64,000 nt of DNA. Origin: Phorcus lineatus (lineage: Eukaryota > Mollusca > Gastropoda > Trochida > Trochidae). The notes beneath the pieces were generated by a model. The model had not been told where the DNA came from. It did no database searches and was given only the letters and a program-made list of their open reading frames with translations. The position numbers and the translations under genes were made by a program. Shown here piece after piece: positions 38,061-48,875 of this stretch; positions within the stretch are counted from its first letter, which is position 1; each line of letters starts with the position of its first letter. The DNA is taken from assembly GCA_921293015.1 (NCBI GenBank), contig OV121084.1, positions 17,860,960-17,924,959 on the forward strand, in the 5' to 3' direction.

Positions 38061-40143
38061 TTTGGAAGCATTGTTGAAGAGTCAAGTATGGATAAAAAAT
38101 TGTTCTCCTTTTTGATCTGTTAAAGGTTCAAATTGACCACAGAAATCGAGATATACATGAAGGTTGATTAGAAATTCTTTTTTTTTAAGATAATAAGTTT
38201 TATTGCCCAAAAGAATAAAATCAAACAAAGATCAAGACAGTCCAAACAAATATAAAATTCATTAAATCTTAAAACAGTCGCTGGGGAATCAAGCCGACCG
38301 TGTCAGCTGCTTGTTATTATAAACTTTTAAACATCTTAACAAGGGAGATAACTGCTCTACTGTTTACTTCTCATAAGAACGGAAGGATTATTAGAATAAT
38401 ATAAAGTACGGGCATTGGCTTTGCTTATAAAATTTCGATCAAAACCGGTGAAATTTCTCTTCCATGGTTTTTATCTGGAGCATAACCAAAGTATAAATCT
38501 AAAATATCAAATTTGGTGTGGATATAACCTATGTGATTGTGTTGCAAGTTTGTTTCAGGGGTTAAAAATCTAGAAGGTAACTAAAATTTGTGTTAGCTTT
38601 AATTTGAAATCTATTTTGAGTTATGCATAGAAACTGAGAATTTAGTGTATGTTGCTTGTGTGGTTGTGTTATGCAAAATCTGCTTAAACTATTGGGCACA
38701 CACGGTGCTTGGAAAATTGAAAATAGAGGAATTTATAATAATGGCATTCCATTCAATCAATTAGTAGTATGTCTAATATTCTAGAGAAAAATGAACATCA
38801 TTCATTTTGAATTTTGAAGAAACTGTGAATTATGTTCAGCTCTCATTGATCTCAAACGTATACTGCCAATAAAATATATTCAAAATTTATTAGAATTCGC
38901 TTTGTTCGCAATTAGTATATGGAATAGAAAAACAGTCACATGCATGTAAGAGGTAGTTCTTTAAATGATGAACGAAAATGCTGGAAGCTAGATTCAGAAC
39001 ATTTTTGTAGTGAAACTCTAGAATTTCAAGTATGCAACATTTTTTGGATGCGCTAATTTTGTTATTTTTTCTTGAGTTAAAAACATGGTTAGGGGGCACA
39101 TATGGGAAGAGTTTGCTTATAACAACAAATATGTTAAATAAAGTTACTTATATACACACAATTTTACATCTGGGTTTTTTCATTGTTTTGAGGGTGAGGC
39201 TGCTTATTACATCAAATATGGTTGTGAAGTTGTTGTGGCTACTGTAAATGTGTCTCATTGGATTGATCTGACACTCATCAATTAAACTGTGGAAAAACAT
39301 CTACAACTTTCATCTGAAGAAAAATTTTCCAGGCCGAGTGTCTCTTTAAATTGTTACCTTTTAAGATAATTTTTTTATCTTTAAACAGTTTCATCATTAA
39401 GTACATAAACACAGTTGACATGTGACAAACTAGAAAATTTGATAGATAGTGTATCAGAGCTAATTTAGTATTTTCAAAATCTTGTTCTTTGTGTAATCAA
39501 CTTTAAAAAGTGGATAGATTTCCTTGTCAAAATTTAAAAGAAAGTTTTTATCGATTATGAAATAATTTGCCAATTTTTCACTGGTCAAGTGTAGTTTTGT
39601 TGTTTTCTGGTTTAGTTTGTTTATCCTCAATTGGACGTTTCGAAAGTTTTAAAAGTCACTTTGTTTTAGGTAGAAAATTCACCGCTATAGCATTTTCTTG
39701 ATAAGGCAACATAAGAAACATTCAGCAATTTTTAGAAAGCACAGGGAATTGAAGGGAACATTTGAAAATATCTTTTAGATATTATTTCCTTTTAAATAAT
39801 TCATTCATTGTACAATTGACATTTCTCTTAATAAGAATTGAAGGCTACATATGTGAAAAAATCGGTTTCATAACACGTATCGACTCATACAGATAATTCA
39901 AAAGGCTATTAAACGTTAAAATGTTGTTTTTAGATTTGAAATACAGCAAGTATTCAGTTAAATTCAAAATGGGATGATAAAGATTGAAAGTTAAGGAGGG
40001 AGCATTGAGCAAAGTTGACAGAAATTTGTTGTGTAGATGTAGAAGATATCATTTATCTTCATTAATATTGTTTTATGATGTTTTGAATATTTGCCGATCA
40101 ATTTTCGAAAATTATATTTATCCAGTTTAAAGAAATTGCTTAC

Positions 40144-40242
40144 CGTAATAATTGCTTCCAGTTTGAATCTCGTCTGTTCGTCTCCTTCGGCCGGCAGATC
40201 GTAACTCAACCTCAGAATTTTAGGTCCTTGACCCCTCAATTT
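40144..40242 (-). CDS. Unassigned 33-codon internal exon, antisense in intron 1
   Basis: On minus, a pyrimidine-containing acceptor (TTTTTTATACCAG) opens a 99-nt exon that ends at a consensus donor (ACG|GTAAGC). It encodes KLRGQGPKILRLSYDLPAEG, then DEQTRFKLEAIIT. Codon usage and GC content are clearly higher than in the surroundings, and the peptide looks like folded-domain sequence. I do not recognise the family. Flanking sequence in this frame is open but AT-rich and looks intronic. No partner exons on minus were identified within the window. It could belong to a nested or overlapping minus-strand gene or be a decayed exon of a retained gene copy. Confidence 0.55.
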
Positions 40243-41054
40243 CTGGTATAAAAAACTCGACTTATACACTGTAATATACAGTATGTCATAAAATGAAGTC
40301 ATATGCTGTTTAAAAAGGTTCATCTTCCATTTCATGTACAATTTTCTACATGTATAATCAAAGATGAAAAACATCACAGATTATGATTCCTCATTATGTT
40401 TTGTATTACCACTATATTGCCCATATGAATAATCGTAAGTGGTAACATATTTTCAATATGGGCACATGTGCACGTATCACTTTTGCCTATCAAGGATTGT
40501 TTTAGCAAGAGTAATGGTATTTCAATGTATGTGACGTCATAAAAGCACTGTAGCAGGCGCTCACAAGGGAAGCAGGCCATTTTCTGAATATTTCAATGGA
40601 TTTTAGATTTAATAGAATTGGTAATAAAGCCATTTTATATGACTTTTACTAAACTCGTGCAAATTTGTGAATACCCTCGCTCTCGCTCTGGTAATGCAAA
40701 AAATCAAATTCGTTTCTAAAAAATCATATAAAACACTGATAATCTCTATGTATTATATTTTATTTGATGTATCAATATCAATTGAAATTGTGTTTCTTTT
40801 TAATGTGCAAATAGGTGTATACACAGATTATATTTAGCTATACAAAAGACTGAATGTGTGGATCTATGTTTATGGAATGGCTGACCTTCATACTGAATGG
40901 AGTATTAACTGATCACCATATGAGTAACAAATTGTTTTATATTAAAGAGTGTTTTCATTCAGGTGGAATATTATTTTCTATACAGTATCTTATCTTATCT
41001 TTATAGTATAACTGTTAATGTCTAATGATGAACATATCTCTTCCTATCCTGCAG

Positions 41055-41178
41055 TTTCCTGACAAGCTATTGAATGGTCCATGTGGGCTGGGTGAAGATA
41101 TGAACTTTGATCATGAATACACAGAACTGTCGCCTGGGATCTTCACAGTTGTGTTTGAAGAAACTGTGTTTCATAAAG
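41055..41178 (+). CDS. LPMO-like secreted histidine-brace protein, exon 2
   Basis: Acceptor TCCTGCAG|TTTCCT and donor AAAG|GTGAGC frame 124 nt encoding residues 43-83 plus one base (phase-1 intron). Features in order are GPCG at 50-53, with Cys52 probably disulphide-bonded; a beta-strand-like segment LSPGIFTVVFEETVFHKG (67-84, Gly84 completed by exon 3); and His82 in the ETVFHKG motif, the likely second ligand of the copper-binding histidine brace by analogy with ETxFHPG in the bacterial relatives. The peptide lies in an otherwise AT-rich intronic landscape and joins in frame at both ends, which strongly supports a real exon. Confidence 0.85.
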
Positions 41179-43228
41179 GTGAGCTTTAACTCTTTACATG
41201 CAGACAAGGAATATTCTGTGATTACCTGATGTGAGCCAGTGGCGGTCCCTGATTGTGAGTGAGTTGCCATTACTGTAAAGATCTGGAGCAGTGGTTGAAG
41301 GCACTCATGAACGTGTTATTTACGGAAATAAAGGTATATCAAGAGAAGCAAAGTATATGTAAACTACCACAAAACAATCTCATTTCCCTAAATCTAAGCT
41401 GTTTACACTGAAATGGCAGCTTGCAATTTTTGCTGGTTTCAAGAAGTTTTAATCTATTATTTTGGGTAATCTTTTTGAGTAATGAGATGTTTCTCCCTCT
41501 TAGATAGATTTCTGTTGCAGACATTGATATATATATATACTAGGGTAAATTTGGACAATTACAACGTCCAAAAACAAGTACTTAAGTGTCTCTGAAATAG
41601 ATTTGAAAATGATATTTCATAGATTGAAGCATTTTATGTTTATATTACCATTTAGCACTTAGTATTTCCAACCATATGTGCGATTTGAGAGTATTCCTGT
41701 GTGAGTCATTGAGTTATTACATGTATGTTAAGGCGCTATGATATCGAAAATATTCAAATTTTGCTTAAAGCCAGATGAGAAAAAAGAGCTATAACAATGC
41801 TTCTGCTACATTTTTTAAATCAGTTAATTTGCAAAATGTCTTTGATTAACAATATTTCATATTTTATTTTCGGTTCAGAGGATAGGTAAATTCTTAATCC
41901 GCACACATTACTTAGTCATTTTAAACTGTCCATATTTTTTCCATTTCATGCACAGCTGACCATAGATTTTTAATAACTCTAAGCAGACTTAACCTTTTTC
42001 ACTAATGATTAACAGTTCAGTTGTAAAGGATAATAAGAATTTCATTGCATCGATAGAAAGCTAAAGTGAGTTCTTATGTTGTCACATGCCTGAAAATAGC
42101 CAATTTAAACTGAAAAAGCATCCTTTCTTCAGCCTCAGATGATAAATCTTGCAAAACCTGATGTTTTACAGAGAAAATGCTCTGTTGCTATCTTCTCCAT
42201 TTAAAGTTGCAGAAGAAAATTGATAAATCAAATTTTTTTAAACAATTTATTATGACGTTGTATAAACATAAAAAATCAAATATATTTTTGTTTTGTTTTT
42301 TATCTGATTCTGGTTTTGTTTGGTTCAGTTTCTAATATAATTTTAGGTATAAAAATTTGAATGGAAGAAGTGTATATTGCACTGAAGCAATAATGAATTT
42401 GACAAGATATGATATAAAGTTACATTTCATTTAGATTTGCTGTAAATGATGATGCCTGTATCAGTGTTGTAATACTTGCTCCTGTTTCAATGAAATGACA
42501 AAATGAACATACGAGTATATCCATAACCATCTAACCTTTTAGACTAATTAACTAATTTTCAAATGCAGTTGCAAACATATTGTTTTGAAAACTTTAACTT
42601 AATGCCTAGAAAATAGATATTTGCAAACAGTCTCTTGATTTCAGTTTAACTTATCTTCTTTTTCATCCCACAAGTTGCTAAATACCAGTTTTAAAATTTT
42701 TGTCCCCTAGGTAGAATTTTCCAACCCTCTGCTTTCTGCCTTTTTCCTAATTAGCACCCCTTGGCACAAGGCAACTCAATTATCGGTTTTACAACATATT
42801 GTGTTTTTATGTGGCAAGGGAGTAAATGATTGAGCAATGCTTACAATTCTTTTTTATATGAAATAAAAATGCTCAAAATAGACCATGTTCAAGGGAATCA
42901 AAGTTTCAAAATATTTATATCGAGGACTCTTCTCCTCCTCTGAACGTAGTGCACATTCTGATGTAGACTCAGTTATCCAATCAGAACGCTTCCGGCAAAG
43001 GCATTTGGTATCACTAGCCAGGAGCAAGTAACTCCTGTGGATCATTCATGAACTTGAACACCGCCATCCTTCTTTTAATTGCGATGATTTGATGATAGCT
43101 TTTGTATGCACTAAACTGGGTTCTTAATGTGTGCTACGTGTGGCTACAGTCAGATCATGTGAAGAGAAATGTCCTAAGGATCAATTTTGAATCTTGCTAA
43201 AGTCAATATTTTAAAACTGTTAATTTTT

Positions 43229-43365
43229 AATACTTACCCCACTTCTTATATTGCATATTACCTATACTTCCGATAAAACGATTGGAAAACGTGTTGGTAG
43301 TAGTCATCCTGTCTTCATTCTGCAAGACGGGGAATATGACGATGACAACACGGCCTCGGAACCGG
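43229..43365. repeat. DIRS left inverted terminal repeat
   Basis: This is the reverse complement of 47059-47196, from ATACTTACCCCACTTCTTAT to CTCGGAACCGG; I noted three mismatches. The outermost part (43222-43229) is specific to the left end and reappears reverse-complemented in the internal complementary region. Confidence 0.92.
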
Positions 43366-43579
43366 ACGCTCGCCTCGACGCTCTCCGCCTCCGCGTCGAT
43401 CGCCGCTGAAGTCCCCCAGGCGCCCCTCGCCTCGTCGGACTCCTCCAAGGTCTAGGCGCCCCTCGCCCAGGCGTACGCCGCCACGCTCACCTCGGCGCTC
43501 CTCGCCCCGACGCTCTTCGCCTCACCGGACGCCTCTTACTTCTAGAGTCTCCCCCCGGCGCTCTCCTAGGCGCTCCCCT

Positions 43580-44317
43580 ATGCACTCTCCTCGGCGTTCA
43601 CCCCGGTGCTCACCTCGACGCTCACCTCGGCATTCACCTCTTCGCTCTAGATCGCCCCTTAGGCGGGTGTCTTCTACAGTTGAGTCCTCCCGAGTGCGGC
43701 CTGCCTCTCCTGCCTTCCGGGAGGAGCATGACTTTGTCCCAGACTATGAGGAGTACTTGGAAGACGTATCCGAAGAAGAGGAAACCCACCTAGAGTTGTC
43801 CGGTGTCTATGCCTGGATTGCGGATCGCTTGGTAACGTGCCCTTCTCCAGGACCAGGCGTGGACAAGTTATCTGCCATTTGGGACGAGCCGGAGCTCCTT
43901 ATACCGCCTCATCCACTGGTCAAGGATGCCCTAGACAAGAACGCAGAAATTCCCCCGCACCCCGGGGAAACAGAAGCAGAAGCCTGTGTACAGGCGCCGC
44001 TGAAAAGGAGGAAAGTCACGGCTGGACACTCCGTAGGCGGGAGATTAGGAGTCTTCTGGCCCAATTGGACAATCCTAGAGGACCCCTTCGTGACAGAAGT
44101 TTTGAAGACCAGCTACAAGCTTCCAATAGTCAGGTCTCCGCCTCTGACCCACCTGCCCCGGTCACGCTTGTATCCGTTAGCCCAGCAAGAGCAGTTGGCC
44201 TCGAACATCAAGACACTGCTGGACAAGAGGGCGTTAGAACGAGTGCTAGTTCCCGAAGACGCCCCAGGGTTCTATCTCCCATCTTCCTTGTCCCCAAGAA
44301 GAACTCGGACAAGTTGA
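43580..44317 (+). pseudogene. DIRS ORF1, Gag-like with SR-type repeat domain, joined to start of RT
   Basis: The first ATG in this frame is 43580, but the same frame is open back to about 43340 and already encodes (S-P-R-R)-type repeats, so the true start may be lost or non-ATG. Residues 1-30 continue the Ser-Pro-Arg-Arg repeats. An acidic patch follows (DYEEYLEDVSEEEE, about 53-66), then a basic KRRK motif. The last part (LLDKRALERVLVPEDAPGFY) is the entry to the reverse transcriptase fold. A one-base shift near 44273 then moves the reading into the next frame and this one ends at a stop at 44315-44317. Gag-like assignment rests on position and composition only. Confidence 0.65.
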
Positions 44318-44560
44318 GGATGATTCACAACATGGCAGTGTTCAACGAACTCTACATGGCAGAGCCGCCCCATTTTCGTATGATCACCTTGGATCTGCTG
44401 CGTTCCAAGCTATCGCACAACGATTGGCTGGTCAGCATGGATCTCCAGGACGCATACCTCCACGTCCCCATTTACGGACCTCACCGAAAGTTCCTGAGGT
44501 TCATATTCAAGGGAACTCATTACCAGTGGAGGGTACTGCCGTTTGGAATTTCTACATCTT
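44262..44560 (+). pseudogene. DIRS reverse transcriptase, N-terminal part
   Basis: Encoded one frame away from ORF1: SPIFLVPKKNSDKLRMIHNM, then the catalytic motif A region VSMDLQDAYLHVPI (with the first catalytic Asp), then FIFKGTHYQWRVLPFG. Directly after PFG the sequence jumps to the segment LEFLHLRGIEFDPY in a different frame. Members of this family have about 20 residues in between (the STxPxxFT region), so a deletion that is not a multiple of three has removed them here. The enzyme is therefore broken. Confidence 0.8.
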
Positions 44561-45475
44561 CGAGGGATCGAATTCGACCCGTACATCAACGACTGTTTGA
44601 TGAACCACAGTGTGCGACGGTTGCTTCTCAGACAATCTCAGTTGGCCCTCGACCTCCTCCACCAGTTAGGATGGATCGTCAACTCCGAGAAGTCGCAACT
44701 AGTCCCTTCTCAGCAGTTGACCTTCATCGGAGGACTGTTTTTGACAGACCTGGACCTCGTCAGGGTTCCTCCGGACAGATGGACAAAGATTGTGGCGTCT
44801 GTGCATCGAGGTTTGACCAGTGCGTTGTCCCTCAGGGAGTGGCAGTCCCTGTTAGGTCTCCTGTCCTCAGCACAGTACCTCACCGACAGAGGTCGGTTAA
44901 TGCTACGTCCGTTGCAGAGGTTTCTGACCCCCTTCATTCAGGAAGATAACCTGAAGACAGGAATTCGATTGCCAGAGACCCTCCATGTGTTCCTTCGTTG
45001 GTGGACAGTCCCATCGAATGTTTGCGCAGGCGTCTCTTTGACAGACTGGACCCCGGATCGGCAACTGTTCGTAGACGCGTCTCTTCAAGGTTGGGGCGCT
45101 CACATGGATGAGCAGTTGGCAGCCGGCCTGTGGTCGGGAGCCCAGAAGTTGTGGCACAGCAACAACCTAGAGCTGCAGGCTGTCATTCTAGCAATAACAC
45201 ACTGGCTCCCGGTCTTGCGCGGATCGCGGCTGTTAGTGGCGTCCGACAACTCCACAGTGGTGTGGCTGATCACCAACCAAGGAACAACGTCGTCACAGAA
45301 GCTTCTGGACCAGACGTTCCAGTTGTTTCACCTATTAGACAGCAACAACATCAGGATCAGGGCCCGGCACATTCCAGGTTGCAGGAACGTGCTTGCCGAC
45401 GCCCTGTCCAGACCAGACAAACCTTCGCCGACGGAGTGGATGCTTCACGTCGAGGCGTTCAATCTCCTATGCCAT
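44543..45475 (+). pseudogene. DIRS reverse transcriptase C-terminal part and RNase H
   Basis: The frame starts at a TTG inside the deletion junction. The catalytic box reads YINDC where the family has a second Asp (Y-x-D-D), so one metal-binding residue is replaced by Asn. The thumb-like region LALDLLHQLGWIVNSEKSQL and TFIGG follow. The RNase H domain keeps its acidic set: QLFVDASLQGWG, NNLELQAV, LLVASDNSTV and NVLADALSR. It degrades the RNA strand during cDNA synthesis. After about 45470 the frame is lost by an indel; the next conserved block (MIDLFATKLNAQLPVYVS) is in a third frame and the recombinase in a fourth segment after another indel near 45520. Confidence 0.85.
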
Positions 45476-45534
45476 GATAGATCTCTTCGCCACAAAGCTC
45501 AACGCGCAACTTCCGGTGTACGTGTCCGGCGGCG

Positions 45535-46671
45535 TTGGCAGTGGACGCTCTATCGATGTCGTGGGAGGGTCTGGACGCGTACGCGTTTCCACCACCCATT
45601 CTTCTGCCCAAAGTCGTCGCCAAGATCAAGACGACGAAGAAGATCAATCTGCTTTTGGTCGCGCCCTATTGGCCAACGAGGTCGTGGTATCCAGAGTTGC
45701 GCGGCCTCGTCTTAAGGGCTCCAAGTCCACTCCCTCTGTGGCCTCATCTGCTGGTCCATCCGCACAGTCGGTTCCCTCACCCCGACCCAGGACGGTTTCA
45801 TCTGTCCGTATGGACCATCTGCAGAAAACTATGGGCTAAAGCTAAGGGCTATTCGTCCCGGGTGGCAACCATCTCCACCTATCTTTTAGCGCTGAACTCT
45901 GTTCTGACTGTTAAGCAGGATGTTAGGTTCTTGAAGTCCTTTAAGTTGGAGGATCCGGCTTGGGACCTCAACTTGGTGTTGCGGCACTTGAGAGGTCCTC
46001 CGTATGAGCCGTTGGCTGAAGCGTCCTTTGAGGATGTGACCCGGAAGACGGCTTTCCTCCTGTCCTTAGCTACTGCAGCCAGGGTCAGTGAGGTGCACGC
46101 GTTGGATGTGACAAGGGTCCGCTTCGAACAGGTGCGACATGGGGCGGTTCATCTGGGACTTCTGTGGAATTTCGTTGCCAAGAACCAGCTCCCAGGACAG
46201 CCGGACAGGAAGTTCATCATTCCGCCGTTGTCATCGGTTGTACATGCCTCGGAGGTGGAGGAGCTGTCCATGTGTCCGGTCAGAGCTCTTAAAGAGTACA
46301 TCAACCGTTCTACTTCTAGGAGGAAGTCCCGGAAGAGGCTGTTTATTCCTTTCTCAGCTTCCGGGAAGGGAGAGGTTAGCAGGAATACTATCGCCTTGTG
46401 GCTAAGGCAGACTATTCTGGCAGCGTATGACGCAGCAGGAGAACCTCACCCGACGGCTAACAATCCGCATGAGATTCGGGCTTTGGCTTCCACGATGGCT
46501 CTTCACCGGAACATATCTGTGCCGGCCATCATGGAAGGATGCTTTTGGAGATCCACGTCCGTCTTCGCCAGCCATTATCTCCGGGACCTGGCAGTGGAGG
46601 ATGTGCAAGGACTCCAGTCCTTTGGTCCGTTGGTGGTCGCTCAACAGCTGACCCGACCAACCAGGCACTAG
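45535..46671 (+). pseudogene. DIRS tyrosine recombinase, catalytic core apparently intact
   Basis: Continuous for 378 codons from a TTG at 45535 to TAG at 46669-46671. Its first 60 residues (AYAFPPPILLPKVV, LLVAPYWPTRSWYPEL) are the linker common between RNase H and recombinase. The core-binding domain follows (TISTYLLALNSVLT). The catalytic set is present: Arg183 in TAARVSEVHAL, His312 and Arg315 in NPHEIRALAS, Trp338 in EGCFWRS, and the nucleophile candidate Tyr348 in FASHYLRDL. A Lys in VAKNQLPG may be the beta-hairpin lysine. The protein would integrate the circular cDNA. Separation from the upstream frame by indels suggests it is not expressed normally, although the domain itself has no stop. 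Confidence 0.88.
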
Positions 46672-46858
46672 GTAATTACACCTCAGTGTTTTCGCCTTAG
46701 GGCTTTCCCACGGTTCGTCGTGGTGTTCCCCTAAGTGCTATTTGGGCTTATGTTATGTTTCTCCCTTGCAGGGGGCTTCTGACATTCGTCCGTGTGTGTT
46801 TTTCCCTGACGGGTGGTCCGTTCGCCGGCCTGCCCGCCATCCTTGTCTGTCGGATTAA

Positions 46859-46943
46859 CATGCAATATAAGAAGTGGGGTAAGTATTAAAAATTTATTAA
46901 AATCTAAATATTTTAGATATTTAAAAATACTTACCCCACTTCT
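46859..46943. repeat. DIRS internal complementary region (circle-junction copy)
   Basis: The left half is the reverse complement of the element's outer left end (ATGCAATATAAG..GTAAGTATTAAAAATT). The right half is the reverse complement of the outer right end (AAAATCTAAATATTTTAG..ACTTACCCCACTTCT). It thus contains the two element ends joined head to tail, the structure thought to template circle formation in DIRS elements. Comparing it with the flanks sets the ends at about 43222 and 47228. Confidence 0.9.
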
Positions 46944-47058
46944 GGGATCAAGCCCACCCAGCGATGTCTCACTTCCTCCCCTCAGGCGGCCGTCGTTGGA
47001 CCTTCATATGGAATGTGATTTTGTCGACGTGGTCACGTGACGGATTGGATCGTTACCT

Positions 47059-47196
47059 TCCGGTTACGAGGCTGTGTTGTCATCGTCATATTCCCCGTCT
47101 TGCAGAATGAAGACAGGATGACTACTACCAACAGGTTTTCCAATCGTTTTATCGGAAGTATAGGTAATATGCAATATAAGAAGTGGGGTAAGTATT
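47059..47196. repeat. DIRS right inverted terminal repeat
   Basis: Reverse complement of 43229-43365 (CCGGTTACGAGG to GGGGTAAGTAT). The right-specific outer extension continues to about 47228 (TTTAAATATCTAAAATATTT then AGATTTTAATAA) and is mirrored in the internal complementary region. Confidence 0.92.
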
Positions 47197-47228
47197 TTTA
47201 AATATCTAAAATATTTAGATTTTAATAA

Positions 47229-48295
47229 TTCCTTGGATCACGGTCGATCAGACTGTTGAAATGCTCAACAATGTTCAAAACATACACTTAATGCAAAAGG
47301 AGGATATATGAGAAATTAAAACTTGAAAATAATTCTGTATTTTGTGGCATACATTCAATAAGACATTGATATTTGATTAAATTATGGAATAGTAGTAGTT
47401 TGATAAGTTGTCTTTAGAATCATATCAAGAAACACTAAAAGAAGGGAAAGGAGCGTCAACAAATATGTGATCCATTGCAAACCACCGGTATTGTGGGGAC
47501 GCTGTCTCAATGGGCACACAGGACCCCCAAACCAGCCATATAGAAATGTTTTAATATTTAGTTATAGCAGTAATACCACTCTGTTTCTTAAAGGGAATGA
47601 TCGCTAATCTTATATTGTCAACCTTGATAAAACAGAGGCTATTTAGATAGAACAATGGTTTTCAATTTCTGCACCAGAACTAAAACTGTTACAAAGCTGT
47701 AGTTTCTGTTCTTTGGGCAAGGGATATAAAAAATCTTTGTAAAGTACTATCCAACCTGATAAAGAACCACATAAAATACATATTTATCTTTTCCTTCAAA
47801 AGTATAATTTCATAAAACCTTGAGATTTTTTTACCCCATCTCCATTTTGTCGGCACAGAATATTGACGTTTAGTATAGTCAGATATGGAAGTTTATTTGG
47901 CCAATGAAAATTATGTCCAGATGGCAAATGTCAACTGTCACATTGATTACATAAAGTAGCGGTCCATGACATCTTGTGCACTAGGATCAAAGTCACCAGT
48001 TTGAGTTGTGTATATATAAATAATATAATGCATCCAAACTGTCATGATGAAATAACCGGATTATTTTGAGAGAAATAATGTCATTCCAATGATAACAGAA
48101 CATCTAAAGACATTTACTTTTCATTTCTATCATGTCATATTGGGATATCTGTCACATAAATGTTAACCTTTCTAGATTTTAATGCAGGAAATGCTTGATT
48201 TTTAGTTGACAGTAGAAGGATGAGCATAAAGAAATCAAAAGGGAAAAAAACCTACAATAGTAAGTGAGGTCCACAGGCACCAGACTCTGAATGTA
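47229..48295. other. No feature seen within intron 2
   Basis: Ordinary AT-rich intron sequence between the DIRS element and the hairpin cluster. Confidence 0.5.
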
Positions 48296-48374
48296 CAATA
48301 TTACTCGGCCGTGTAAGATACCGCAGTGTAATATTTATACGGCAAGATTAAACTAGTGTAATACCGCTGCACGT

Positions 48375-48410
48375 ATGACGTCATAATATTGTGTGGTTGT
48401 GACGTCACAA
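48375..48410. promoter_or_regulatory. Paired CRE palindromes
   Basis: ATGACGTCAT (48375-48384) and the 14-nt palindrome TTGTGACGTCACAA (48397-48410) both contain full TGACGTCA CREB/ATF sites, 24 bp apart centre to centre. An ATGGCGGCC YY1-type core lies at about 48430. They are either an intronic enhancer or part of a repeat: a GTGCAGCGGTA block related to the sequence just left (48361-48373, inverted) recurs at 51112-51122. Confidence 0.4.
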
Positions 48411-48508
48411 TGTTGGCACCGCCGTCACAATGGCGGCCAAGTTGCGGAAATGCATCGTTCAGTACACCTTCAGCAATCATGCTTGATTACTGATGTCAAG
48501 TAATAAAC

Positions 48509-48651
48509 AGAATACTAAACTTCCTTCAATTTAATACTATTTTTATTAACCTAGTTAATGATTTGGTATTAAACTAGCTTTCGCTCGTTTTATACTTAAT
48601 CATTAACTCGTTTAATAGAAATAGTATTAAAAAAAGGTTGTTTAGTATCCT
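48509..48651. repeat. Palindromic foldback element, arms about 64 bp
   Basis: Arm 48509-48573 and arm 48588-48651 are imperfect reverse complements (AATACTAAACTTCC / GGTTGTTTAGTATCC; TTTAATACTATTTTTATTAA / TTAATAGAAATAGTATTAAA; GTTAATGATT / AATCATTAAC). The loop is CTAGCTTTCGCTCG. It looks like a small MITE or foldback repeat. Confidence 0.8.
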
Positions 48652-48663
48652 ATATATATCATG

Positions 48664-48875
48664 TAAGTATATATATATGTAGCTATATAACATAAACAAG
48701 GTATGACAGAGCCGTGTCTGCAAGGGACCGGAAATGACTATACTGGTTTCCTGCCTCGATGATCCTGTGTAAACTTCGTAGACAGATCCCAGTTTCCCAA
48801 CTGGGATGGTCCCCTTGCAGATCTGTCTTTGTCGTACCTTGTTTATATGTATATGTTATTTAGCTAGTAGTGAAT
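48664..48875. repeat. Long inverted repeat with nested perfect hairpin
   Basis: The outer arms pair ATAAACAAGGTATGACAGAG...TCTGCAAGG (left, core 48688-48728) with TTGCAGATCTGTCTTTGTCG...TACCTTGTTTAT (right, core 48808-48850), extended by TATA-rich flanks. Inside, ATCCCAGTT-TCCC-AACTGGGAT (48786-48807) forms a perfect 9-bp stem with a 4-nt loop, and GACAGATC/GATCTGTC (48781-48788, 48821-48828) can pair alternatively. Confidence 0.75.

Larger units (their letters stand above)
36066..41054 (+). other. Intron 1 of the LPMO-like gene
   Basis: A 4989-bp phase-0 intron from GTAATT to TCCTGCAG. It contains a degenerate tandem array (37373-38060) and an antisense coding-type exon (40144-40242). AATAAA-like and LINE-tail-like snippets occur on the minus strand near 36920-36990 but are too weak to call. 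The rest is AT-rich without features. Confidence 0.7.
43222..47228 (+). mobile_element. DIRS-like tyrosine-recombinase retrotransposon (degenerate)
   Basis: About 4007 bp, markedly GC-richer than its flanks. Order: left inverted terminal repeat, Gag-like Ser/Pro/Arg-rich region, reverse transcriptase, RNase H, tyrosine recombinase, internal complementary region, right inverted terminal repeat. DIRS elements integrate via a circular DNA intermediate and a tyrosine recombinase and do not make target-site duplications; none is seen. The terminal repeats match over about 137 bp with three mismatches noticed, indicating a young insertion. Frameshifts near 44273, 44545, 45470 and 45520, a deletion in the reverse transcriptase and a mutated catalytic motif show that this copy cannot move by itself. 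It sits in intron 2 of the LPMO-like gene in sense orientation. Confidence 0.92.
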
